Origin: Ancylobacter amanitiformis
Lineage (GTDB): Bacteria > Pseudomonadota > Alphaproteobacteria > Rhizobiales > Xanthobacteraceae
DNA: 64,000 nucleotides
Direction: 5' to 3'
Assembly (NCBI RefSeq): GCF_030814815.1
Contig: NZ_JAUSVR010000007.1
Location: 1 to 64,000, forward strand
Position numbers and translations under genes: made by a program. Within the stretch, counting starts at the first letter, position 1; the number at the start of each line of letters is the position of its first letter. The notes under the pieces were generated by a model that was not told the origin of the DNA, did not search any database, and saw only the letters and a program-made list of their open reading frames with translations. Of the stretch, positions 54,715-64,000 are shown one piece after another.

Positions 54715-55563
54715 CTACTTGACGCCGGTCATGGTGATGCCGGCGATGAAGTGGCGGCGGGCGATGAGGAAGCACAGCACCATCGGCGCGGTGACGATGG
54801 CGGCGCCGGCCATCAGCGCTCCGTAATCGGCGCCGGATTCGGCATCGGAAAACAGCAGCATGCCGAGCGGCGGCGGGGCGAGGGCGGTGTCGGACACCAC
54901 GATCATCGGCCAGTAGAGATCGTTCCAGTGCGCCACGATGGAGAATACCGAGAAGGCCGCGAGCGCGGGCAGCGAGCCGCGCATCACCAGCCCCCAGCAG
55001 ATTTCCATCTCGGTAAAGCCGTCGAGCCGCGCCGCCTCGATCACCTCGTCGGGATAGGAGCGGAAGGACTGGCGGAACAGGAAGATTGCGAAGACGGAGA
55101 GGAAGAACGGCGCCATCTGCGCGAAATAGGTGTTCAGCAGCTGCGCCTTCGCGAGGCCGACGAAGAGCGGCAGCGCCAGCGCCTGGATCGGCACGCACAG
55201 CGCGGCGATCACCAGCGTCAGCAGCAGGCGGCGACCCGGGAATTTCAGCTTGGCGAGCGCATAGGCGGCCGGCACGGCGGTCAGCACCTGCACCACGAGA
55301 ATGCCGGCGCAGACGATGACGCCGTTCAGCATGAACCGCGCCATCGGCGCCTGAGAGGCGGCGCGGGCATAGTTGGCGAGGCCGGCGAAGCTCTCCGGGA
55401 TCGGCCACAGCGAGACGTTGAAGATCTCCGCCGGCGGGCGGATCGAGGTGAGCACCATCCAGTAGAAGGGCAGCAGCATTACCCCCGCGCCGAGCGCCAG
55501 CGCGGCATGAGGCAGCAAGTGCGGTAGCAAGTGGGGCAGCAGACGGCGGAGCGCGGCGACCAT
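54715..55563 (-). CDS. ABC transporter permease, UgpE/MalG family
   Basis: Inner-membrane permease of 282 aa with six helices and the EAA loop SYPDEVIEAARLDGFTEMEI near residue 170. The N-terminus reads RLLPHLLPHLLPHAALAL; the LLPH units come from a 12-bp tandem repeat at 55511-55546. Its ATG shares one base with the stop of the partner permease (TGATG). Confidence 0.91.
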   Translation of the reverse strand: MVAALRRLLPHLLPHLLPHAALALGAGVMLLPFYWMVLTSIRPPAEIFNVSLWPIPESFAGLANYARAASQAPMARFMLNGVIVCAGILVVQVLTAVPAAYALAKLKFPGRRLLLTLVIAALCVPIQALALPLFVGLAKAQLLNTYFAQMAPFFLSVFAIFLFRQSFRSYPDEVIEAARLDGFTEMEICWGLVMRGSLPALAAFSVFSIVAHWNDLYWPMIVVSDTALAPPPLGMLLFSDAESGADYGALMAGAAIVTAPMVLCFLIARRHFIAGITMTGVK

Positions 55564-56489
55564 CAGTAATGCACCTTGCGGTCGAGATGGAGCGTCTGCC
55601 AGATCGACAGGATGAGAATGAGCGCGAGGAACAGCAGGGTCAGCGCCGCGGCGTAGCCGGTTTCCGAGTACTCGAAGCCTTCGAGATAGAGCGCATAGAG
55701 CAGCGTCTCCGAGCCCGAGCCGCCCTTGGTGAGCACGGCCACGGTTTCGAACACCTTGAAGGCGGTGATGGAGGTGGTGACCACCACGAACATCGTCGTC
55801 GGTCCCAGCATCGGCCATGTCACGGTCAGGAAGCGGTCGATCGGGTTCTTCGCGCCGTCGAGCCGGGCGGCCTCGTGCAGGTCCTTCGGGATGCCGGTCA
55901 GGCCCGCGAGGAACAGCACCATGTTGAAGCCGAGCACCTGCCAGATGCCGATCACCGCCAGGGTCGGGATCATCAGCGAGGGTGTCGCCAGGAAGGACAC
56001 CGGCGCGTAGCCCAGCGCCCGTATCGCCGCGTTCACCGGCCCGAGCGAGGGGTGCAGCAGAAACTGCCAGACGGTGGCCATGGCGACCAGCGTCGCCGTG
56101 ACGGGCAGGAAATACGCGATCTCCCAGAACGGACGGCTGCGCCGGCGCCCATGCACCAGCAGCGCCACGCCGAGAGCGAGGCCGACGCCGCAGGGAATGA
56201 CGATCACCGCATAGAGCACCGTGTTCGCAAGGGCCCGCCGGAATACCGGGTCGTGGAACGCCTGGACGAAATTATCCAGCCCGATGAAACGGGTGGAGAC
56301 GGCGCCGAGCTTGTAGTCGGTCAGGCTGAAGCCGCCCAGCACGAGGAGCGGCACGATATAGGTGGCCAGCAGCAGCAGCGCCGCCGGTGCGGCGAACATG
56401 AGCCCCCGGCGCATCATCCGCCGTTCGGCCCGTGGGCGGCGCGTGGCGGGCACGCCGGCGGAGGGGAGAGCGAGGTCGAGCACGCTCAT
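55563..56489 (-). CDS. ABC transporter permease, UgpA/MalF family
   Basis: Inner-membrane permease of 308 aa. An arginine-rich cytoplasmic N-terminus precedes the first helix (LMFAAPAALLLLATYIVPLL). The EAA loop reads IPKDLHEAARLDGAKNPIDR and is followed by VTWPMLGPTTMFVVV. It overlaps the ATPase gene by 4 bp (ATGA) and the next permease by one base, so all three are coupled. Confidence 0.92.
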   Translation of the reverse strand: MSVLDLALPSAGVPATRRPRAERRMMRRGLMFAAPAALLLLATYIVPLLVLGGFSLTDYKLGAVSTRFIGLDNFVQAFHDPVFRRALANTVLYAVIVIPCGVGLALGVALLVHGRRRSRPFWEIAYFLPVTATLVAMATVWQFLLHPSLGPVNAAIRALGYAPVSFLATPSLMIPTLAVIGIWQVLGFNMVLFLAGLTGIPKDLHEAARLDGAKNPIDRFLTVTWPMLGPTTMFVVVTTSITAFKVFETVAVLTKGGSGSETLLYALYLEGFEYSETGYAAALTLLFLALILILSIWQTLHLDRKVHY

Positions 56490-57634
56490 GCCGCCACCTG
56501 CCGCCGCGCGCGCAGCACGAGCCGCGCGCCGTCGGCACCGAACAGATGCGCGCGCCCGGCATGGAAGCCCAGCGCCACCGTGCCGTCCGCGCCGGGAATC
56601 GGCTCCTCGTCGGCGCGCTGGCGCAGGGTGAGGGTGGGCGCGGATCGATCGAGGATTTCGAGCGTCACATAGCGATCGGCGCCATGATGCTCGGTGCGCA
56701 GGATGCGGGCAGGCGAGCCATTGGCGACGAAGCGCAGATCCTCCGGCCGCAGCCCGAGCGTCGCCGGCCCGCGCTTGCCCTGCGGCGCCTCCAGGCCGAG
56801 ATCACGCCCGAGGCCGGAAATGCGGCCGGCGCCATCGATTTCCACGGGGAGGAGATTCATCGCGGGCGTGCCGATGAAGCGTGCCACGCTCAGCGAGGCG
56901 GGCCGCTCATACAGTTCGGCCGGCGTGCCCAGCTGGAGGATGCGCCCGGCCTCCATCAGCGCCACCCGGTCGGACATCGTCATCGCCTCGATCTGGTCGT
57001 GGGTGACGTAGACGAAGGTGGCACCGAGCCGGCGGTGCAGGCCCGCCAGTTCCTCGCGCATATGGGCGCGCAGCTTGGCGTCGAGATTCGACAGCGGCTC
57101 GTCCATCAGGAAGGCGGCGGGCGCGCGCACCAGTGCGCGGGCCAGTGCGACACGCTGGCGCTGGCCGCCGGAAAGCTGAGCCGGCTTGCGGTCCAGCAAC
57201 GGGCGGATCTGCAGCGCCTCGGCGGCGTCTTCCACGGCGCTGGCGATCTCCCGCCGGGTCGCCCCCAGCCCCGGCACCAGCCGGCCGATCACCGGCAGTC
57301 GCGCCGCCAGCGGCAGGCGGCGCATCCGCAGCGGCGTCGCGATGTTCTGGCGCACGCTCATATGCGGGTAGAGCGCATAGCTCTGGAACACCATGGCGAT
57401 GTTGCGGTCACTCGGATCGGCCTCGGTCACGTCCCGCCCGCCGATCGCCACCGAGCCGCGATCGGGCGTCTCCAGCCCCGCAATGATGCGCAGCAGGGTG
57501 GACTTGCCGCAGCCGGATGCACCGACCAGCGAGAGGAACTCGCCCGGCCGGATGGCAAGATCGATGTTTTCCAGCACATCGGCGCCGTCGAAGCTCTTGC
57601 CGATCCCGACCAGGTCAAGTGATTGGGGTGTCAT
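56486..57634 (-). CDS. ABC transporter ATP-binding protein, MalK/UgpC family
   Basis: Cytoplasmic ATPase of 382 aa. Walker A GASGCGKST lies near residue 38, signature LSGGQRQRVALARAL near 134 and Walker B MDEPLSNLDAKLR near 157. A C-terminal TOBE/MalK-type regulatory domain covers about 240-370 (LGLRPEDLRFV; VALGFHAGRAHLFGADG). It is the first gene of the operon. Its promoter must lie in the AT-richer part of the gap upstream, near 57640-57840. Confidence 0.93.
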   Translation of the reverse strand: MTPQSLDLVGIGKSFDGADVLENIDLAIRPGEFLSLVGASGCGKSTLLRIIAGLETPDRGSVAIGGRDVTEADPSDRNIAMVFQSYALYPHMSVRQNIATPLRMRRLPLAARLPVIGRLVPGLGATRREIASAVEDAAEALQIRPLLDRKPAQLSGGQRQRVALARALVRAPAAFLMDEPLSNLDAKLRAHMREELAGLHRRLGATFVYVTHDQIEAMTMSDRVALMEAGRILQLGTPAELYERPASLSVARFIGTPAMNLLPVEIDGAGRISGLGRDLGLEAPQGKRGPATLGLRPEDLRFVANGSPARILRTEHHGADRYVTLEILDRSAPTLTLRQRADEEPIPGADGTVALGFHAGRAHLFGADGARLVLRARRQVAA

Positions 57635-58172
57635 GCCGCGCTCCCGGTTTCAGAGGCGCGTCTTTGTCCCGTTGTGCGACAGAGGCATGACATTCTGCAG
57701 AACGGTACGTGACAATCCGTAGATCGTCTGCGTGAATCGTTCAAACGTCTGCCGCCGCGGCCGTCTACATTTTCCGCTTCGCACGGCGTGCAGGATTTTT
57801 TCTTTGGAAACGATCTTAGACTTTTGTCGACACTGACGCGCGGTCATGCCCGCCATCCATCGCTCGGCACGCAAAGCCGGCGAAGGAAGCGCATCTGCAG
57901 GGTCTTCCGTCGAGTCGGGGGCTTCGGGGGGCAGCGCCGGGCCCGGCGCGCAAGGCACTCCACGCGGCAACGCGAGGGCGCCCCGGCGGTGCGGCGCGGC
58001 AGCTTGCATCCGCCGGCAAAGGATCGATCCCGGGAGGCGCGGCAGAACCCCGGGAGGGGGCGGCAGAGACGGGCCCTCGGAGGGCGGTCTGGCGGGCGGG
58101 GGGCGGATCGGGGGCAGGTAAGGTGGGGCCTCCCCCGCGCCGCTCTTTCGGCGCGGGGGAGGATTTGTCGCG
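57635..58172. other. 538-bp gap between the ABC operon and katG
   Basis: No convincing gene on either strand. The part nearest the ABC operon (57640-57840) is AT-richer and should hold its promoter. The middle is very G-rich on the plus strand, with runs such as GGGGGCGG, and lacks codon structure. The right end holds the katG hairpin at 58129-58162. Confidence 0.6.
58129..58162 (-). terminator. Strong GC stem-loop downstream of katG
   Basis: CCTCCCCCGCGCC at 58129-58141 and GGCGCGGGGGAGG at 58150-58162 form a perfect 13-bp stem with an 8-base loop, ten bases after the katG stop on the minus strand. No clean T-run follows, so termination may be partial. It is the clearest 3-prime end signal for katG. 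Confidence 0.7.
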
Positions 58173-60526
<2,354 letters not shown>

Positions 60527-61525
60527 ATGACCGAGATTTCCATGAAGCATCTGCGCTATTTCGAGGCGCTGGCCCAGCATGGCCATTTCGGGCGCGCGGC
60601 CGAGGCCTGCGCCATCTCGCAGCCCGCGCTCTCCCTGCAGATGAAAGAGCTTGAGGAACTTCTCGGCGCACCGCTCGTGGAGCGGGGCTCGCGGCGTATC
60701 CGCCTCACCCCGCTCGGCGAGGATTTCGCGGTGCGCGCGCGAGAGATCCTGCGGGCGGTGGATGAACTTCACGCCCTCGCCCGCGCCTCGCACGGGCCGC
60801 TGGCCGGGCGCCTGCGCATCGGCGTGATTCCCACCGTGGCGCCCTATCTGTTGCCGATGGTCATCCAGCGTCTGGCGGTGAGTTTCCCGGAACTGGACGT
60901 GCGCCCGCGCGAAATGGTGACGCAGAAGCTGATCGAGGGGCTGGTGGAGGGTCGGCTCGACACCGCGATCGTCGCCCTGCCGGTGTCGGAGCCGGCGCTC
61001 ACCGAATATGCCCTGTTCGACGAGGAATTCATTCTGGTGCGCCCGCGCGAGGACGCGGACAAGCCGGTGCCCAGTTCCGACATGCTGCGCGAGATGCGCC
61101 TGCTGCTGCTGGAGGAAGGGCACTGCTTCCGCGAGCAGGCGATTTCCTTCTGCAACATGCCCTCCAGCGCCGCGCGCGACCTCATGGAAGGCAGTTCGTT
61201 GACCACGCTGGTGCAGATGGTGGGCGCGGGGATCGGCGTCACGCTGGTGCCGCGCATGGCGGTGCCGGTGGAAACGCGCTCGGCCTTCGTCTCCGTCGCC
61301 CGGCTGCCGCAGCCGCGTCCCTATCGCACGGTCGGCATGGTCTGGCGCAAGAGCAATCCGCTGGCGGAACAGTTCCAGCACATTGCCGGCATCGTGCGCG
61401 ATATTGCCCTGGTCGGGACGAGAAGTGCCGGCATGGGGCCGAAGGCCGGCGTTTCGGAAGGTGCGGCCGAGGATGGCGCCGAGGGTGGCGCGGGGCTTGC
61501 GCCGCGGGATATGCCGCACGCCTGA
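60527..61525 (+). CDS. oxyR: OxyR, peroxide-sensing LysR-family regulator
   Basis: Cytoplasmic regulator of 332 aa. The LysR helix-turn-helix lies at about 6-65 (MKHLRYFEALAQHGHFGRAA). The redox switch is Cys200 and Cys209 in EEGHCFREQAISFCN, with the same spacing as E. coli Cys199 and Cys208. The divergent katG gene confirms the role. A Gly/Ala-rich tail of about 35 residues after the family end is extra. A second ATG five codons in (MKHLRYF) fits the usual family start and may be the real one. Confidence 0.94.
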   Translation: MTEISMKHLRYFEALAQHGHFGRAAEACAISQPALSLQMKELEELLGAPLVERGSRRIRLTPLGEDFAVRAREILRAVDELHALARASHGPLAGRLRIGVIPTVAPYLLPMVIQRLAVSFPELDVRPREMVTQKLIEGLVEGRLDTAIVALPVSEPALTEYALFDEEFILVRPREDADKPVPSSDMLREMRLLLLEEGHCFREQAISFCNMPSSAARDLMEGSSLTTLVQMVGAGIGVTLVPRMAVPVETRSAFVSVARLPQPRPYRTVGMVWRKSNPLAEQFQHIAGIVRDIALVGTRSAGMGPKAGVSEGAAEDGAEGGAGLAPRDMPHA

Positions 61526-61650
61526 TGCCTTGCCCCGGTCTGCCCGCCGGTGCGAGTTTTACCGTTCGTTAACCATGAGGCACGCATGCTCGCGCGAGCT
61601 TTGGCTCCGATGCCGGGGCCCGGCGGTCATTCGAGCGGGACGATGCGAAC

Positions 61651-63063
61651 ATGCTGACGAGACCGCAGCGAGCCGGGCGCCGACGTGGAAGATGGCTGCG
61701 CCCGTCGCTTGCCGCACTCGCGGTTCTGCTCGCGTTTCCCGCATGGGCGGCCGACATTGCCTGCGACCTCACCGCCACGGCGCTGAGTTGCGCGGGATCG
61801 GCCACCGGCACGGATTCCACCGCCATCGGTGAAAGTGCCGAGGCGACACAGGCGAGCGCCACGGCCGTGGGGCAGGGTGCCAAGGCCTTCGGCACGAATT
61901 CCAGCGCGTTCGGCCAGCTTTCCGTGGCCAATGGCGTGTCGTCCACCGCCATCGGCCAGAACAGCGCGGCCAATGGCGCTTCCGCCACGGCGGTCGGCCG
62001 CAGCGCCGCCGCCAATGCCGACCAGGCGACCGCGGTGGGCACCGAGGCCAGCGCCAACGCCGTGGCGGCGACCGCTGTCGGTCAGGCGTCCAGCGCCAAC
62101 GGGCTGAACGCGACGGCGATCGGCCAGGGCGCCACCGCCAATCTCGACTACACCACGGCGGTCGGCTCGGGTGCCGCCGCGCAGGGCACCAACGCCTCCG
62201 CCTTCGGCTATGGCGCGCAGGCCAATGCCAGCGCGGCCACCGCTCTCGGCCAGGGCGCCAGCGCCGGCGCCGAGCAATCCACCGCGGTCGGGCAGGGCGC
62301 GACCGCCAATGGCACGGGTTCCACCGCGCTCGGCCAGCAGGCCATCGCCAATGGGATGAGCTCCACGGCGCTCGGCCAGAACGCGACGGCCAACGCGCAG
62401 GGCTCCACCGCCGTCGGCAGCATCGCCGCCGCCAATGCCGAGAACTCCACCGCGCTCGGCTGGAACTCGGCCGCCAACGGCGTCAACTCCACCGCGCTCG
62501 GCCGGGGCTCCATCGCCGCGTCGCAAGGCTCGACCGCGGTCGGCCAGAGCGCCAATGCCTCGGCGGCCTATGGCACGGCGGTGGGCAACGGCGCCAATGC
62601 CTCGTTCGAGAGTTCGACCGCCATCGGCAGCGGCGCCACCACCACGCGCGCCAACCAGGTGGCGCTCGGCACGGCCTCCAGCACCTATACGATGCCGGGC
62701 CTCACCTCGTCGGCCAGCCGGGCGGCGCAGTCCGGCGCGGTGCAGGTGGTGACGACCGATGCCGCGGGCAACCTCGCCTCGGCCTCGCTCGGCGACCTCT
62801 ACAATCTCGATGGCGTCTATCAGCAGCTCGATCGCGTGCAGGAAGGCGTCGCCATGGCGATGGCCATGGACACGCCCAACCTGCCGGCCGGCAAGGATCT
62901 GGCGCTGAGCGCGCAATGGGGCACGTTCGGCGGGCAGAATGCCATGGCGCTGTCCGGCATCGCCCGGCTGATGGACGACACGCTGTTCTTTACCGGCGGC
63001 ATCGGGTTTGGCCTGAAGGAGGGCACGATCGGCGGCAAGGCGGGGCTGGTCATGGCATGGTGA
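61651..63063 (+). CDS. Trimeric autotransporter (YadA-like) with twenty 14-residue head repeats
   Basis: Outer-membrane adhesin-type protein of 470 aa. A signal peptide (LAALAVLLAFPAWAAD) precedes a short segment with two cysteines. Residues 57-336 are twenty consecutive 14-residue YadA head repeats such as TAVGQGATANGTGS. A neck-like stretch (residues 337-370) follows, and then a YadA-type C-terminal anchor of about 75 residues starting VQEGVAMAMAMD and ending in Trp. There is almost no coiled-coil stalk, so the head should sit close to the membrane. Trimers of this kind bind host or abiotic surfaces. Its end overlaps the start of the following gene. Confidence 0.9.
   Translation: MLTRPQRAGRRRGRWLRPSLAALAVLLAFPAWAADIACDLTATALSCAGSATGTDSTAIGESAEATQASATAVGQGAKAFGTNSSAFGQLSVANGVSSTAIGQNSAANGASATAVGRSAAANADQATAVGTEASANAVAATAVGQASSANGLNATAIGQGATANLDYTTAVGSGAAAQGTNASAFGYGAQANASAATALGQGASAGAEQSTAVGQGATANGTGSTALGQQAIANGMSSTALGQNATANAQGSTAVGSIAAANAENSTALGWNSAANGVNSTALGRGSIAASQGSTAVGQSANASAAYGTAVGNGANASFESSTAIGSGATTTRANQVALGTASSTYTMPGLTSSASRAAQSGAVQVVTTDAAGNLASASLGDLYNLDGVYQQLDRVQEGVAMAMAMDTPNLPAGKDLALSAQWGTFGGQNAMALSGIARLMDDTLFFTGGIGFGLKEGTIGGKAGLVMAW
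61819..62658 (+). repeat. Twenty uninterrupted 42-bp coding repeats (YadA head)
   Basis: Each unit encodes a 14-residue repeat of the form [TS]-A-[IVLF]-G-x(10); all twenty have exactly the same length and only synonymous or conservative changes between units. The array is coding, not CRISPR. The even spacing suggests growth by unequal crossover. Confidence 0.92.
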
Positions 63064-64000
63064 GTGTTCGCCCCTCGACGATCGCCCTCGCCGTGGCCTT
63101 CGGGCTCATGCTGGTGCCGCCGGCGTTGACGGCGCTGCCGGCCGGCTTTGCCACCTCGGCCGCTCCCGCGCCCGCCAATCCCGTGGCCGCGAGCACCGCG
63201 CCCGTCCTCGCGCCGGTCTCGGCATCGGGTGGGGCGCTGCAGGTTCCGCCGGCGCCGGTTCTGCTCGCCCTGTTGCGCGGCACGCTCGCCGCGGTGAACC
63301 AGGCCAATGTCACCGGCAATTATTCCGTGCTGCGTGACCTCGGCGCGCCGGCCTTCCGCGAGAATTACAACGCGGCGGAACTGGCCGACCGCTTCCGGGC
63401 GTGGCGCGACAATTCACTGGATTTCGCCGCCGTGCTGCTGCTTGACGCCAAGCTCGCCCGCGCGCCCGCCGTCGACGCGGACGGCGTGTTGCGGCTGGTC
63501 GGTTTCTTCGCCACCACGCCCCTGCGCATCGGCTTCGACCTCGGCTTCGAGGCGGTTGGCGGCAACTGGCGGCTGGCGACCATCTCGGTGGATGCACGCC
63601 GGGTCGATACGCCCGCGGCGGAGGGCCCGCCCGCCCAAACCCAGCCGGTCAATGCCCCGCAGGCCCTGGCGCCGCCGGCGGGCGGCGCGCAGCAGGGTTC
63701 CGCGTCGCCGGGGCAGAAGGACATGTCCCGGCTGTCGCCCAAACCCGCCATGGTCGCGATCGCCACCGATTCCCCGGCCGCACCGACCGTCGCCGCGCCG
63801 ACGGTCAAGGTGATGACCGTGCGCGCCGCGACGGATCCGCTGCTCAAGGCCGGCTCGCTCGACGCGCCGGCTCCCGCGCCGCTGCCGGTCCGGAACCCGC
63901 CCGGCACGGCGACCAAGACAGCGACCAAGACAGCGACCAAGACAGCGACCAAGACAGCGACCAAGACAGCGACCAAGACGGGGGCCACGGACGTTTCTGC
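63057..64000 (+). CDS. Exported protein of unknown function, coupled to the autotransporter; runs off the right edge
   Basis: The frame is open from ATG 63057 (or GTG 63060, overlapping the autotransporter stop as GTGA) to the end of the window, at least 314 codons. An N-terminal hydrophobic stretch (IALAVAFGLMLVPPALTALPA) suggests export. Residues 75-190 look like a compact alpha/beta domain (TGNYSVLRDLGAPAFREN; NWRLATISVDA), then a Pro/Ala-rich linker and a Lys/Thr/Ala tail coded by 12-bp repeats. I do not recognise the family. Overlap with the autotransporter gene suggests a linked role such as an assembly or anchoring factor. Confidence 0.8.
   Translation, partial: MVSVRPSTIALAVAFGLMLVPPALTALPAGFATSAAPAPANPVAASTAPVLAPVSASGGALQVPPAPVLLALLRGTLAAVNQANVTGNYSVLRDLGAPAFRENYNAAELADRFRAWRDNSLDFAAVLLLDAKLARAPAVDADGVLRLVGFFATTPLRIGFDLGFEAVGGNWRLATISVDARRVDTPAAEGPPAQTQPVNAPQALAPPAGGAQQGSASPGQKDMSRLSPKPAMVAIATDSPAAPTVAAPTVKVMTVRAATDPLLKAGSLDAPAPAPLPVRNPPGTATKTATKTATKTATKTATKTATKTGATDVS
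63909..63980 (+). repeat. Six 12-bp tandem repeats in the coding sequence at the right edge
   Basis: GCGACCAAGACA is repeated six times without gaps; only the last base of the sixth copy differs. In frame it encodes repeated Ala-Thr-Lys-Thr, giving a basic low-complexity tail. The unit is a multiple of three, so slippage would change length without frameshift. Confidence 0.92.

Noticed and set aside
61819-62658. Regular 42-bp repeats considered as a CRISPR array
   Set aside because: Units are contiguous, coding and lack spacers; they encode YadA head repeats.
61627-62916. 429-codon frame antisense to the autotransporter
   Set aside because: Its repeats are the mirror of the YadA head repeats; there is no start signal or known fold.
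63909-63980. 12-bp repeats considered as a CRISPR or origin iteron
   Set aside because: No spacers, in frame within an open coding sequence, and too short for iterons.

Overview
The window is high-GC DNA with strong GC-third-position codon bias and many translationally coupled gene pairs. A complete calcium-type methanol dehydrogenase (mxa) cluster, a MoxYX-like two-component system and palindromic intergenic repeats of the kind seen in Rhizobiales point to a facultatively methylotrophic alphaproteobacterium, most likely of the Xanthobacteraceae (Ancylobacter/Starkeya/Xanthobacter type). The genus is an inference from gene content, not from a marker gene. No rRNA, tRNA or CRISPR array was seen.

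Layout. 1-6.3 kb: a dipeptide/oligopeptide-type ABC transporter (binding protein, two permeases, fused double ATPase) with a divergent GntR/FCD regulator and the start of a further operon gene at the left edge. 6.6-13 kb: a small unknown protein, a 960-aa winged-helix/NTPase/TPR regulator and a sugar-type ABC importer (binding protein plus two permeases) with no ATPase gene. 12.9-13.8 kb: a decayed stretch with probable autotransporter and transposase remnants, followed by an AT-richer O-acyltransferase gene. 15.7-21.8 kb: alpha/beta hydrolase, orphan PAS sensor kinase, LysR regulator and SulP anion transporter.

21.8-37.2 kb: methanol oxidation. On the minus strand the order is mxaF-J-G-I, a 370-bp gap with large hairpins, mxaR-S-A-C-K-L-D, then a coupled beta-propeller protein and a diheme cytochrome c. 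MxaF/MxaI form the PQQ dehydrogenase, MxaG is its cytochrome cL acceptor, and MxaRSACKLD are maturation and calcium-insertion factors. Divergent from mxaF runs a coupled trio of lipoprotein, histidine kinase and response regulator, arranged like moxZYX of Paracoccus.

37.4-52.4 kb: a sugar-acid region. A ribose-type ABC importer feeds a full non-phosphorylative L-fucose route: mutarotase, aldose dehydrogenase, lactonase, L-fuconate dehydratase, 2-keto-3-deoxy-L-fuconate dehydrogenase and a diketo-acid hydrolase yielding pyruvate plus lactate. It is accompanied by a zinc alcohol dehydrogenase, two GntR-type regulators (one with two tandem winged helices), a tagaturonate/mannonate-type reductase and an altronate-dehydratase-family enzyme. 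52.4-57.6 kb: a MalK/Ugp-type ABC importer operon ending in a metallophosphoesterase. 58-61.5 kb: katG divergent from oxyR. 61.6-64 kb: a short trimeric autotransporter with twenty uninterrupted 14-residue head repeats, coupled to a partial gene of unknown function that runs off the right edge.

Two patterns cut across the window: 12-16 bp tandem repeats, mostly in frame, at the ends of many genes, and a palindromic repeat family whose copies supply the TAG stop codon of two genes. Protein functions are assigned by motif recognition only; no database search was run.
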